Position numbers and translations under genes: made by a program | Origin: an uncultured Kiritimatiellota bacterium | GTDB lineage: Bacteria; Verrucomicrobiota; Kiritimatiellia; RFP12; UBA1067 | DNA length: 47,977 nt | NCBI GenBank assembly: GCA_934621385.1 | Contig: CAKTUI010000022.1 | Location: 1 to 47,977, forward strand | Direction: 5' to 3' | Part shown: piece after piece, positions 1-8,899 of the stretch | Layout: each line of letters begins with the position of its first letter | How positions within the stretch are numbered: the first letter of the stretch is position 1 | Notes under the pieces: generated by a model | The model's database searches: none | Told to the model about the DNA's origin: nothing | Seen by the model: the letters and a program-made list of their open reading frames with translations, nothing else

Positions 1-287
1 GCCCTAGCCGTCCCCTCGGGCGCGACCTTTTTCATGGCCGTTCCCATCCCCTTTGCAAAAATCCGGGATAAGGGTGACACGGAGCTTGAGCGGTGGGGCT
101 TTCTCCGCCCTTCTGCGCTGAGGGTACGAGGATGCTGTCGCCGTCCCTTCGCTGTTTTGCCGCGCCTGCCGCCCGTCAGGCCCTCGTCCGCCCACTCAGA
201 CTGCCGCGCTTACGCCTGCACAATGGTAGACAAAACCCACAAACAAATGAACGGGGATGTAGACCTCGGCTTCGACATTCCATCCTC
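1..287. other. intergenic, no gene recognised
   Basis: I see no convincing gene here. Short ORFs exist on both strands but are Arg/Pro/Gly-rich, as expected by chance in GC-rich sequence. Read on the minus strand, the stretch near 85-110 (GGCGGAGAAAGCCCCACCGC) resembles part of 18,955-18,985 read on the same strand, so it may be a decayed copy of the same intergenic material. Confidence 0.4.
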
Positions 288-475
288 ACTTTCTTGCGAC
301 TTTTACGTTCCTTGCGGCTCCCCCCTCCACCTTCCCTGACTTCCGTGGTTGAACGCCCCACCCTGACTTTCGTGTTCCGAAGGACTTTCGCGGCCTTTCG
401 TGTTCGCCCGCAGGGCTTCGGCCGCCTCAAACCACCCCAACAAATTCCGTGATTTCCGTGTATTCCGTGGTTGTT
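288..475 (+). repeat. composite TTGCGAC/TTCCGTG intergenic repeat
   Basis: Two short motif blocks occur in order: a TTGCGACTTTTACGTTCCTTG block at about 292-312, then several TTCCGTG/TTTCGTG units, ending in three units about 10 bp apart at 444-470. The same pair of blocks, in the same order and strand, recurs at about 18,482-18,558. A single TTCCGTG block, inverted, lies at 19,380-19,415. These are probably dispersed noncoding repeats; function unknown. Confidence 0.55.
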
Positions 476-484
476 CCCCACGCG

Positions 485-640
485 GCAGAATTCCGATGCC
501 CATCAGACGGAATTCCGATGCCCGTCGGAAAAATTTCTGATGGGCATTAGAAGGTACTCCAATGCCCGAAGGAAAGGACTCCAATGCCCATTAGACGGGA
601 CATCCGCCCCCAACGGACCGAAATCCGATGGATGTAACGC
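485..640. repeat. 22-bp-period array 1 (about 7 units)
   Basis: The core TCCGATGCCCAT and its variants recur at an exact 22-bp step, anchored at 491, 513, 535, 557, 579, 601 and 623. Most units carry ATGCCCRT; one carries ATGGGCAT, the reverse complement of ATGCCCAT. The rest of the unit is looser (AGAMGGAAYTCCRA). The array lies about 80 bp upstream of the glycoside hydrolase gene and is the same family as arrays at 8,900 and 29,881. No ORF explains it. Confidence 0.8.
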
Positions 641-681
641 TTTTTCCCCGCCTCCGAAGACTAAGCCCCATGTGCTCACCC

Positions 682-711
682 TTGCAACGACGCGGCACTT
701 TTTGCTAAAAT
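682..711 (+). promoter_or_regulatory. promoter of the glycoside hydrolase gene
   Basis: TTGCAA at 682-687 and TAAAAT at 706-711, 18 bp apart, the latter preceded by TG (TGCTAAAAT, extended -10). The ATG at 721 is only 9 nt beyond the -10 box, so transcription would start 0-4 nt before the start codon and the mRNA would be essentially leaderless. No Shine-Dalgarno sequence precedes the ATG. Confidence 0.65.
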
Positions 712-720
712 CCACGAATC

Positions 721-3711
721 ATGCGAAAGTTCTCTCTGTTTTCCCTTCTTTACTTGTTGGCACTGTCTCCCGCTCTCCTCGCCGATGTTGAATTCGCTCC
801 GAACGGCGGATTCATCACGAACGGCATCCCCGTCCAGCTCATTGGTAATCTCATCTACGAACTTCCAACGGCCGAAAACTATCGCTCTTTCCCCGGCGAA
901 CCGCCCGGATGGGAATGGCTCTACGAATGTCCACCGAGCCGCGCCCAGTTCGATCGGCTCGGATTCAATGCGACGGGCGGCGAAGTTCCGACGGACTGGA
1001 TGCGCAAGTACCGTCCTGAAGGCGGCTTCTGGCAAGCCGCCCGGCGAATGGACTGGTCCATCGGCGACGGCTACTACAAAAATGGGCTTCCTGCCTGGGT
1101 AGACTACACCTGCGCCGGGTGGTCGCACGGCGGTCTCGCCTACGATTCGCGGCGACCTCCGTCCGCCGCGGCATTTTCGGCGGGTGACTGCCACTTCCTC
1201 CCCTATTCACTTATCACGGATGAGGGGCTCAATCTCTACCGCGAGATGTGGCAAAGCGGCGCACGCGAACTGATCCGTCATGGTGTCAAGCCCTTTGTCT
1301 ACGAACTTTTCAACGAACCCGCCTACGATGACCGCTCCCCCACCGCCGAAGCGGCCTTCAAGCGGCATCTTGATTCTCTTCCCTCGGACCGACCGCCAGC
1401 CGCCGACGAGGTTGAGCGGCGTAAGTTCAATCAACGCCATTTTGCCAATGCCGTCGCTCGCGGAAAGACCCTGATTCGGGAAATTGACCCCACGGCGCGA
1501 ACCTGCTTTCAGCCTCTGCAATCCGTCGGCTACTTCATTTGCGCCGACATCGATCTTTACGCGGCCAACCGTACGACAGATCTTGTGGTTGCACCTACTG
1601 GCGGCGGGGACGCATGGGATGCACTTCTCCTGCTGGCCGTCGCGGGCAATCGCCCGATTGTCGATGGGGAAGCCTACCCTGGCACAACCCGCGCCAGTCA
1701 TCGCGCACGGATTCTCTCCGAGTACGCCCGAGGGCTGAATGGCACCTACTACTTCAAGTGGGATCGCCGCGCAACGAGTGCCATCTGGAAGGAGAAAGAC
1801 GCACCCGCGCGGCTGGCCGAACAGTACCCCTACTGCGCCCTCAATCCAGCATCCGTTCCTCCCGAGGCCTTCGCCGGGCTCAAGGATGCCGCGAGGGACA
1901 TTGCCGCCGTCAATGACCTCTTCACCTCCCGCTATCGCGGCATTCCCGCCTCCGTCGCCGTTCTCGTCTCTCAGCCAACCATCCGCCTCTGTCAGGCGGA
2001 GCGGCGCACCGACGCGATTCGGATGCGCGAGGCAGGCGAGGCTCTGCTGGCCGCCCGGCTACCCGTCAAGGCCCTGTTCGAAGAACAGCTGAACGACGAG
2101 CATCTCAAGGGCGTCAAGCTACTGATTGCCGCCGGCATTGATGCGACACTTCCCGAAACCAATAAACGCCTGAGGAAGTGGGTGGAGTCCGGCGGATTCC
2201 TCCTCGCCGTGGGTGGGAAGCTCAACCGCGATGAATGGGGTCGGGCCCGAACGGATGCTCTTCTCCCCACCCACGCGAACAAGCGACTCGGCGAAGGTCG
2301 CGTCGGGCTCGTCGATCGTCCACCATCCCCGCGTGAAGCCACCACACTCTACCGGTCAATTGCCGCGAAACTCGGAATCCGCCCATCCTGCCGCATCACG
2401 GATGCCGAAACCGGGACCGAAGTCCCCGACGTGGAATGCGCCGCCGCGCAGAAGGTAAAGAGCTCGGCCGGCTTCATCCTGACGAACCATGGACTCACCC
2501 CACGGGCCGTGCGACTGAACCCAATTGCCGTCGGTGCGGTACACCCGCGCTGGACGGACATCACGACGGGCGAGGCTATCGCCCAAACCGCCGATGGCGA
2601 TCTGCTCCTCCGACTTCTGCCTGAAGTACCCGTCATCATCCGCGGCGAACGCGACCAGCCAGCGACGCGGCCGCCTTCCGCCGCCACCTTTCTCGCCGGA
2701 CTTTCCGCCTGGCGAACGGTCCATGGCGGAAAGGACATCTCCACCGCCGCCTACTGGATGCCAGTGGAAGACACAAGTACCGTCGACCTCCGTGCGACGG
2801 CCAACTGTGCACTTGAAGAGACGCTCTCGACAATCCCCTGGGGACGGAACATCTATGCCGGAATCCCCTTTGACCTCATCCGAATTGACCAAAACGGCAA
2901 CCGCTCGGGACTGGACCTCGCCAAGCCCACGCCCGCAATCCCCGTCGAAGGTCAGGCCCGAAGCATCGCCTTCCTTTTTGCCGCGCCCGACAACTGGACG
3001 ACCGAACCGCTCTTCTCCTGTACATTGACCTATCAGGACGGAACACGGGCAACGGTTTCCCTCGACTCCAAGCGCGACCTTGCCAACATCGGCTGGCGAA
3101 ACACGGCTGGCAAGACTCTTCTCGTTGCCTGCAAGTTCAACCCCCGCCCGCTTGTCCCCCTCGCCTCGCTCGCATTCTCGACAGCCCCAAAGGGCACTCT
3201 GCTGGCCGCAGTTACGCTTGAGCGTCCCACAACCAACCCGTCCGCCCGCGCCTTTCAGACTGAGAATGTCCGCAAGGCCGGGGCTTGGGGCGGACTCGTC
3301 GTCCATGCCGAAAACGACCGCGTTCGGGTTGATGTTCCCGATGCGGCCCTGGACTGGCCTGGCATCGCAATTGACCTGCGCGAACCGCTTCGTCTTTCAA
3401 CCGACGACATCGCAACGAAATCGCTCGTCTGCGAAGCCACCCCCAGCGAGACGGTGCATGGTCCCGTCTCGCGTCCCATCCCTATTCCACAGTTCCAGCT
3501 GGGCTATCGAACGGCGGACGGACGGGAAATTCGCGGCGGATTCGTTTGGCCGGGCACCCAAATTGAAAGCGGCACATGGCGAACAATCAGAATCCCCCTC
3601 CGCAAGCTCCTGCCAAAGGATGCACCAGGCATCGAACGTCTGGCACTCCAGTTCCGTCCGTTCGGACCCGAACGGGCTGGATGCAAAATCCGCGCCCTGC
3701 GAATTGAATAG
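721..3711 (+). CDS. secreted glycoside hydrolase, clan GH-A type
   Basis: 996 residues with an N-terminal signal peptide (hydrophobic 5-21). The first third looks like a GH-A TIM barrel: VYELFNEPAYDD near 194-204 gives a likely acid/base Glu199, and PIVDGEAYPG near 312-321 a likely nucleophile Glu317. The middle (about 380-560) resembles the beta-galactosidase trimerisation-like fold seen after GH42-type barrels, with FVESGG/GRVG-type segments. The last about 350 residues look like beta-rich, possibly carbohydrate-binding modules. Probably exported to cleave a plant or host glycan; substrate and exact GH family cannot be told. It is the only complete plus-strand gene and a single-gene unit, convergent with ispH 36 bp away. 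Confidence 0.75.
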   Translation: MRKFSLFSLLYLLALSPALLADVEFAPNGGFITNGIPVQLIGNLIYELPTAENYRSFPGEPPGWEWLYECPPSRAQFDRLGFNATGGEVPTDWMRKYRPEGGFWQAARRMDWSIGDGYYKNGLPAWVDYTCAGWSHGGLAYDSRRPPSAAAFSAGDCHFLPYSLITDEGLNLYREMWQSGARELIRHGVKPFVYELFNEPAYDDRSPTAEAAFKRHLDSLPSDRPPAADEVERRKFNQRHFANAVARGKTLIREIDPTARTCFQPLQSVGYFICADIDLYAANRTTDLVVAPTGGGDAWDALLLLAVAGNRPIVDGEAYPGTTRASHRARILSEYARGLNGTYYFKWDRRATSAIWKEKDAPARLAEQYPYCALNPASVPPEAFAGLKDAARDIAAVNDLFTSRYRGIPASVAVLVSQPTIRLCQAERRTDAIRMREAGEALLAARLPVKALFEEQLNDEHLKGVKLLIAAGIDATLPETNKRLRKWVESGGFLLAVGGKLNRDEWGRARTDALLPTHANKRLGEGRVGLVDRPPSPREATTLYRSIAAKLGIRPSCRITDAETGTEVPDVECAAAQKVKSSAGFILTNHGLTPRAVRLNPIAVGAVHPRWTDITTGEAIAQTADGDLLLRLLPEVPVIIRGERDQPATRPPSAATFLAGLSAWRTVHGGKDISTAAYWMPVEDTSTVDLRATANCALEETLSTIPWGRNIYAGIPFDLIRIDQNGNRSGLDLAKPTPAIPVEGQARSIAFLFAAPDNWTTEPLFSCTLTYQDGTRATVSLDSKRDLANIGWRNTAGKTLLVACKFNPRPLVPLASLAFSTAPKGTLLAAVTLERPTTNPSARAFQTENVRKAGAWGGLVVHAENDRVRVDVPDAALDWPGIAIDLREPLRLSTDDIATKSLVCEATPSETVHGPVSRPIPIPQFQLGYRTADGREIRGGFVWPGTQIESGTWRTIRIPLRKLLPKDAPGIERLALQFRPFGPERAGCKIRALRIE

Positions 3712-3747
3712 CCGCGCCAAAAGGTAATGCGAACGAACCCGCCCAAA

Positions 3748-4545
3748 TCACGGATTCGGACGGCGAAGCCAGTCAATGACCTCCGAGAAGAAACTCTCGG
3801 GCGTTGAAGCCCCACTGGTGACCCCGAGAATGTTCACGGACGCGAAATCCAGTGCCTTGACCTCCTGCATCGTCCCCGCACGGAATGTCCGACACGCGGC
3901 GATTTCGCACAGACGCCGCGTATTGGACGAATTGGCACTACCGAGCACAAGGAGTCCATCGCCCTTAAAGTTTCGCACGGCATCCTGACGAACCTTCGTC
4001 GCATGGCACACTTCGGCCATTGTCACGACGCTATCGTACCGCTTGCGAAGGCCGTCGACAATCCGCGCCACCTCATCCGCATTCATCGTCGTCTGGCTCA
4101 CCACACCGATTCTTCGAACATCGTGTGGTGGGAGATCGGGATAAACATACGCACCCTCAACCTCGCCGCGAATCCCCATAACCTCCGCATGGCGCGGATT
4201 GCCGATAATCACAACCGGCAACCCTTGAGCCGCAAGCGACGCAACCGCACGATGGACACGTTCGACAAACGGACAGGTTGCATCGACGACCCGAAGGTGA
4301 CGCGACGCGGCAATCTTGCGGACGGCAGGTGAAACCCCATGCGCCGAAAAGAGCACCGTCGCCCCTTCTGGAACATCCTCAATGCGTTCAACGAAAGAAA
4401 AGCCGCGAACCCGAAGATCCGCGACCACCAGCTCGTTGTGCACGAGCTCATGAAGACAGTAGACATCCCGAAGCGACAGGGCCTTGAGCAAGGCCGCCGA
4501 GACCCCGGCGCAGAAGCCGTGCGGCTCAAGGACCTCAACCGTCAT
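3748..4545 (-). CDS. ispH: 4-hydroxy-3-methylbut-2-enyl diphosphate reductase
   Basis: 265 residues. Converts HMBPP to IPP and DMAPP, the last step of the non-mevalonate isoprenoid pathway, using a [4Fe-4S] cluster. The three cluster cysteines are present: Cys12 in HGFCAGV, Cys91 in DATCPFV and Cys180 in EVCHATKVRQ. SAHGVS, NPRHAEVMG and SQTTMN also match the family. I start at 4,545 because this ATG forms an ATGA overlap with the mazG stop and places Cys12 as in E. coli; the upstream extension to 4,572 lies inside mazG. Last gene of the glyS-ribH-pfp-mazG-ispH operon. Confidence 0.95.
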   Translation of the reverse strand: MTVEVLEPHGFCAGVSAALLKALSLRDVYCLHELVHNELVVADLRVRGFSFVERIEDVPEGATVLFSAHGVSPAVRKIAASRHLRVVDATCPFVERVHRAVASLAAQGLPVVIIGNPRHAEVMGIRGEVEGAYVYPDLPPHDVRRIGVVSQTTMNADEVARIVDGLRKRYDSVVTMAEVCHATKVRQDAVRNFKGDGLLVLGSANSSNTRRLCEIAACRTFRAGTMQEVKALDFASVNILGVTSGASTPESFFSEVIDWLRRPNP

Positions 4546-5360
4546 CCGTTCGCCCTTTTCGCCGCATCCCAAAGGGCATCCATCTCCGCCAGCGTCATAT
4601 CCTTGAGATTGCGTCCCTGGTCCTTCGCCCCGGCCTCAACCGCCCGGAAGCGCCGCGCAAACTTAGCCGTCGTCAGTTCGACGGCCGATTCGGCATCCAC
4701 GCCAAGATGACGCGCAAGATTGCAGACCGAAAAGAGCAAATCGCCAAGTTCGGCCTTGACACCTTCCAGTTTCGCCGGCGGCAACTTGGCGGTATTCTCA
4801 GCAGCACCAGATGCCGCGAGTTCAGCCTCTAGTTCACCAAGTTCCTCACGAATCTTCGCAAGCGGGCCTTTCGCGTCCTTCCAGTCAAAGCCCACGCGGG
4901 CAGCCTTTTCCTGCGTCCGCTGCGCCTTGAGAAGCCCGGGTAGCGTTGGCGGCACACCGTCCAGCGCCGAATGCCGCGCCTCACGCTTGTGTTCCATCTG
5001 CTTAATCTGCTCCCAGTTCTTCAGCACCGTCGCGGTATCCTTCGCGTCGACCGAGCCGAAGACATGGGGATGGCGGCGCACAAGCTTGTCCGAAATCGCA
5101 TTCGCGACATCGTCAAACGTAAAGCGCCCCTCCTGCTCGGCCATGACGGACTGAAACATCACCTGAAGGAGCACATCGCCCAACTCCTCAATGTGATTCG
5201 CCTTGTCCTCCGGCTTGTCCATCGCGGCAAGGAGTTCATAGGTCTCCTCAAGTACGCACGGCTTGAGGGATTCCAGCGTCTGCTCCCGATCCCAAGGACA
5301 ACCCGTCTGCGGATTACGCAGACGGGTCATGATTTCGTGGAGTCTTTCGATTCCTGTCAT
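4542..5360 (-). CDS. mazG: nucleoside triphosphate pyrophosphohydrolase MazG
   Basis: 272 residues with two MazG domains, as in the E. coli-type protein. Hydrolyses NTPs/dNTPs to NMP and PPi, cleaning the nucleotide pool. The N-terminal metal-binding helices show EETYELLAAMD and EELGDVLLQV; the C-terminal domain repeats the pattern with REELGELEAEL and KAELGDLLFSV. CPWDREQTLESL near the N terminus is characteristic. A TTG at 5,369 in frame is possible, but the ATG at 5,360 has AAGG 10 nt upstream and fits better. Its 3' end overlaps ispH by 4 nt. Confidence 0.94.
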   Translation of the reverse strand: MTGIERLHEIMTRLRNPQTGCPWDREQTLESLKPCVLEETYELLAAMDKPEDKANHIEELGDVLLQVMFQSVMAEQEGRFTFDDVANAISDKLVRRHPHVFGSVDAKDTATVLKNWEQIKQMEHKREARHSALDGVPPTLPGLLKAQRTQEKAARVGFDWKDAKGPLAKIREELGELEAELAASGAAENTAKLPPAKLEGVKAELGDLLFSVCNLARHLGVDAESAVELTTAKFARRFRAVEAGAKDQGRNLKDMTLAEMDALWDAAKRANG

Positions 5361-5372
5361 CTTCGGCAAGCC

Positions 5373-6605
5373 TTACTTGACGGTCCTTTTCTTGCGCGGC
5401 TTGGGCTGTCCAATCTCGGTCAGCATCTTGCGGAAGCTGCCCTTACGGACATTGAACGGCTTGCCGCCCTTGATACGCGGGAATTCGCAGGCACGAATCT
5501 GTGCGCTCGCATCCTCATCGGGACCGACGACACCGCTGATGCCCTCAAGCGCACAACGCACCGCCTCGCGCGCGCACTTCTCAATCAGCTTCAGATCCTT
5601 CTTGTTCGGCGCGGCCGCACGGGCAAAATAACCGGACTTGAAGACCTGAACCTTCTCGGCGTTCAGCAGTTCGCCAAAGCGCTTGCCAACATACTGGCCA
5701 ACATTGACCTTGTCGAGACGCGGGTGACCGAACGCATCGACCGGAACGTCTTCGCCACGACGCTTCATCTCGGCGATGATATCCTTCACGCCCGCACCTT
5801 CGGAAACGAAGATGTTGACGCTGTCAACCTTGTCCATGATCTTGCGAAGGCGCAGGGCTTCCTCCTCGAAGTCAATCTTGCACTCGGGCACATAGACCGC
5901 ATGGACATCCTGACGCTCACGCGTGAGGTTGAACTCCGGCAGGAACTTCGTGCGCTGGAGCATCTTGCGGTAGTACTGCGCCGTCTTGTAGGTGAGCCAG
6001 CCGCAATTACGGCCCATCACCTCGTGAATCGTGAGGGCGCGGGGGTTCGCACTGTTCTCCTTCACGACGTTCATGAAGAACTTTGCCCCCTCCTCGGCCG
6101 CCGTCCAGGCACCCAAGGACTGCTTAATCGGGTAGACGTCGTTGTCAATCGTCTTCGGAAGTCCAACGACGATCAGCGGATAGTTGTGCTTCGCCAAGAA
6201 GGCCGCCAAGTCGGCCGCCGTCGTATTCGTGTCGTCGCCACCGATGGTGTGCAGGACGTCAACGCCGTCCCTAACGAGCTGGTCGGCCGCAACCTTCAGC
6301 GGATCCTCACCTTCCTTGACGAGGCCGCGCTTCACGCAGTCCTTGATGTTCGTCAACTTCACGCGGCTGTTGCCAATCGGGGAGCCGCCGTGGCGCGTCA
6401 GAATCAGCGCATTCTTGCGCACTTCGTCCGTCACGGGGATCGAATCGCCCTTCAGAAGCCCCATGTAGCCGTTGATGTAGCCAATCATCTCGACATTCGG
6501 GGCCTTTTTCGTGTATTCGTCAATCAGGAACCCGATTGAGCTTGAAAGGCACGGAGCCAATCCACCAGCCGTCAGAAATGCGACCTTCTTCACTTCTTTT
6601 GCCAT
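5373..6605 (-). CDS. pfp: pyrophosphate-dependent 6-phosphofructokinase
   Basis: 410 residues. Phosphorylates fructose 6-phosphate reversibly with PPi instead of ATP. HTIGGDDTNTTA carries GGDD, the aspartate pair typical of PPi-linked enzymes in place of the GGDG of ATP-PFK. PKTIDNDVY and MGRNCGWLTYKTA match substrate-binding motifs. Length fits the shorter group II PPi-PFKs. A Shine-Dalgarno-like AAGGATAG lies upstream of the ATG. Co-transcribed between ribH and mazG; it suggests a glycolysis that saves ATP, as in many anaerobes. Confidence 0.93.
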   Translation of the reverse strand: MAKEVKKVAFLTAGGLAPCLSSSIGFLIDEYTKKAPNVEMIGYINGYMGLLKGDSIPVTDEVRKNALILTRHGGSPIGNSRVKLTNIKDCVKRGLVKEGEDPLKVAADQLVRDGVDVLHTIGGDDTNTTAADLAAFLAKHNYPLIVVGLPKTIDNDVYPIKQSLGAWTAAEEGAKFFMNVVKENSANPRALTIHEVMGRNCGWLTYKTAQYYRKMLQRTKFLPEFNLTRERQDVHAVYVPECKIDFEEEALRLRKIMDKVDSVNIFVSEGAGVKDIIAEMKRRGEDVPVDAFGHPRLDKVNVGQYVGKRFGELLNAEKVQVFKSGYFARAAAPNKKDLKLIEKCAREAVRCALEGISGVVGPDEDASAQIRACEFPRIKGGKPFNVRKGSFRKMLTEIGQPKPRKKRTVK

Positions 6606-6660
6606 TTTTCTATCCTTATCTCTATCTGTCTGTTGATTAAAAGTCCTTGTCCACTATCCG

Positions 6661-7122
6661 TCAGAGGGCACGGAGGGCATTCGCCATCTCGATGGCCGCC
6701 TGCATGGCGCTGAAGCCCTTGTTGCCCTGCTTCGTGCCGCAACGCTCGACGGCCTGCTCAAGATTCTCGGCCGAGACGACACCGTCCAGAACGGGAACGC
6801 CCGTCTCAAGCGAGATCTGGCTGAACGCCCGCGCCGTCGTCTCGTTAATCAGCGCCGCGTGAGCGGTCGCCCCCTGAACAACCGCGCCGAGCGCGACAAT
6901 CGCGTCCGTGCAGCCCTTCGTCGCCAACTTGGATGCCGCGAGGGGGATTTCGTACGCTCCGGGAACGCGCACAAGCGTCAAGTTCGACTCGTCGCCGCCC
7001 AGCCGCACAAATGCATCCACAGCCCCCTTGACCAACTGCTCGGTCAGAAAGCTGTTGAAGCGGCTCACGACGAGCGCGATGCGCAGACCGTCGGCGGTGA
7101 GTTTTCCGTTGATTTCCTTCAT
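6661..7122 (-). CDS. ribH: 6,7-dimethyl-8-ribityllumazine synthase
   Basis: 153 residues, the normal size for one subunit of the icosahedral or pentameric enzyme. Condenses 5-amino-6-ribitylaminouracil with 3,4-dihydroxy-2-butanone 4-phosphate in riboflavin synthesis. SRFNSFLTEQL, PGAYEIPLAA and GAVVQGATAHAA match the substrate pockets; His88 in GATAHAA corresponds to the catalytic His. The usual IRG before ATxH is VQG here. AAGGAAG precedes the ATG. No other rib genes are nearby, so the gene has been placed in a mixed housekeeping operon between glyS and pfp. Confidence 0.94.
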   Translation of the reverse strand: MKEINGKLTADGLRIALVVSRFNSFLTEQLVKGAVDAFVRLGGDESNLTLVRVPGAYEIPLAASKLATKGCTDAIVALGAVVQGATAHAALINETTARAFSQISLETGVPVLDGVVSAENLEQAVERCGTKQGNKGFSAMQAAIEMANALRAL

Positions 7123-7146
7123 TTGTCTTCCTTACTTTAGATTGCC

Positions 7147-8793
7147 TTAGAACTCAAGTTTCTCGTACATCATCGCGAGGAACTCGGGATAGGTCATGCG
7201 CGTCTGCTGCATGGAGTCGCGGTCACGCACGGTGAACGTCCCGTCCTGAACGGTCTGCGCATCCACGGTGATGCACCAGGGCGTGCCCGCCTCGTCCTGA
7301 CGACGATAGCGGCGGCCAATCGCACCCGAGACATCCCACATGCAGTTCACCTTCTTCTGCAACTTGCCGAAGATTTCGCGGGCGATGCGATCCTGGTCGG
7401 CATCCTTCTTGATGAGCGGAAAGATGGCAACCTTAATCGGCGCGACCTTCGGGTTGAAATGCAGAACCGTACGAACATCGGCCTTGCCCTTCTCGTCCGT
7501 CAGCGGCTGCTCCTCATACGCCTCGCAGAGAAGCGCAAGCATCAGACGGTCAACACCGGCCGACGGTTCAATGACATGGGGAACGTACTTGCCGTCGAAG
7601 AGGTTCTTGCAGAACGTCTCGGCCTTTGCCGCGAGATCAGCCCGTTCGGCATCCGTCAGCACAATCTCCTTGCCCGCCTTCGCCGACAGGGCCTTCTGCT
7701 TGCGCTCCAGCCATTCCGCCTGCGTCTTGACGATGAACGCGGACTTCTGCTCGTCCGTCATCTTCTTGCAGGCCTGCTTCAGCGGGTCGTCGAACACGCA
7801 CTGCGGAACCTTCGAGTGAATCTGGTGCTGCGTCAGGTCGAAGTCCGAACGCGCCGCAATGCCCTCAAGCTCCTGGCAACCGAATGGGAAATCGTACTCA
7901 ATATCCACACACGCACGCGCATAGTGCGCCAGTTCGTCCGGCTTCTGCCAATATTCCACGAACTTCGAGGTCGGCAACCCAACGGCGTTCAGGAAGCGCT
8001 TGCGCTGCTCAACCCAATACTTGTGCCAGACTTCCCAGCCCCAGTCATCCTGCACGGGACCAGACAGGTCGGGATTGTCGGCGAGGGTCACAACATGGCC
8101 GTACTGGAGCTCAATCGCCTCATCAGGGCGGATGAAGAACTCAAGCTCCATCTGCTCGAACTCGCGGCTGCGGAATGTGTAGTTGCGCGGCGTCACCTCA
8201 TTGCGGAAGCTCTTGCCCATCTGGGCGATGCCGTAGGGAACGGTCATGCGCGACGTCGCCGTCACATTGAGGAACTGGGCGAAAATCGCCTGCGCCGTCT
8301 CGGGCCGCAGGTAGGCGACATTGGCCGGGTCGTCAATCGGGCCGACGACCGTCTTGAACATCAGGTTGAACGGCTTCGGCTCGGTCAGTTCGCCGCCGCA
8401 GTAGGGACAGAAGAAGTCGCTACCGGCAATCTTCGGCTGGGGCTTACGCTTCTGGTCGGCATAGATGTCCTTGACCTGGTCGGCGCGCATGAGCTTCTTG
8501 CAGTCCTTGCACATCGTCATCGGGTCAGCGAACGTGTCGAGGTGGCCCGAGGCCTTCCAAATCTTCGGATGCATGATAATCGTCGCGTCAAGGCCGACGA
8601 CATCCTCGCGACCACGGACCGTGAACTGCCACCAGGCGTTCTTCACGTTCGCCTTCAGTTCGCATCCAAGAGGGCCGTAATCCCAGAAACCAGGCATGCC
8701 GCCATAGATTTCCGACGAATGATAAATGAAACCGCGGCGCTTGCACAAAGCGCTCAGCGCGTCAAGGGACGATTTGTTATCTTCTTCTGCCAT
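7147..8793 (-). CDS. glyS: glycyl-tRNA synthetase, dimeric class II type
   Basis: 548 residues from the chosen start. Charges tRNA-Gly. This is the single-chain alpha2 type shared with archaea, eukaryotes and many Firmicutes rather than the split glyQ/glyS form. GGMPGFWDYGPLG near the N terminus, a zinc-type pair CKDCKKL and FFCPYCGGEL, the class II motif RNEVTPRNYTFRSREFEQME, and a C-terminal anticodon-binding part are visible. I take ATG at 8,793 rather than 8,802, because 8,802 abuts the TATAAT box while 8,793 is 9 nt from it, the spacing seen in other leaderless genes here. First gene of a five-gene operon. Confidence 0.95.
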   Translation of the reverse strand: MAEEDNKSSLDALSALCKRRGFIYHSSEIYGGMPGFWDYGPLGCELKANVKNAWWQFTVRGREDVVGLDATIIMHPKIWKASGHLDTFADPMTMCKDCKKLMRADQVKDIYADQKRKPQPKIAGSDFFCPYCGGELTEPKPFNLMFKTVVGPIDDPANVAYLRPETAQAIFAQFLNVTATSRMTVPYGIAQMGKSFRNEVTPRNYTFRSREFEQMELEFFIRPDEAIELQYGHVVTLADNPDLSGPVQDDWGWEVWHKYWVEQRKRFLNAVGLPTSKFVEYWQKPDELAHYARACVDIEYDFPFGCQELEGIAARSDFDLTQHQIHSKVPQCVFDDPLKQACKKMTDEQKSAFIVKTQAEWLERKQKALSAKAGKEIVLTDAERADLAAKAETFCKNLFDGKYVPHVIEPSAGVDRLMLALLCEAYEEQPLTDEKGKADVRTVLHFNPKVAPIKVAIFPLIKKDADQDRIAREIFGKLQKKVNCMWDVSGAIGRRYRRQDEAGTPWCITVDAQTVQDGTFTVRDRDSMQQTRMTYPEFLAMMYEKLEF

Positions 8794-8802
8794 AGCCCGC
8801 AT

Positions 8803-8811
8803 ATTATACCA
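8803..8811 (-). promoter_or_regulatory. extended -10 promoter of the glyS operon
   Basis: On the minus strand TGGTATAAT; the TATAAT hexamer is at 8,803-8,808. No convincing -35 box, as is usual when TGn extends the -10. Only 9 nt separate it from the glyS ATG at 8,793, so a leaderless transcript is expected. Confidence 0.7.
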
Positions 8812-8899
8812 TAAATTGGCTAAACATGGCCGATACGTGCATTACAGATGAAAATCACATGAAACTCCTCCCTCGGCAACCCCTTGGACGAGCACCACC

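Noticed and set aside
4971..6539. 522-codon plus-strand ORF opposite pfp and mazG
   Set aside because: It lies antisense to two unmistakable enzymes and has no recognisable motif; GC-rich codons leave long antisense frames open.
7459..8814. 451-codon plus-strand ORF opposite glyS
   Set aside because: Antisense shadow of glyS; Leu/Arg-rich composition typical of such shadows.
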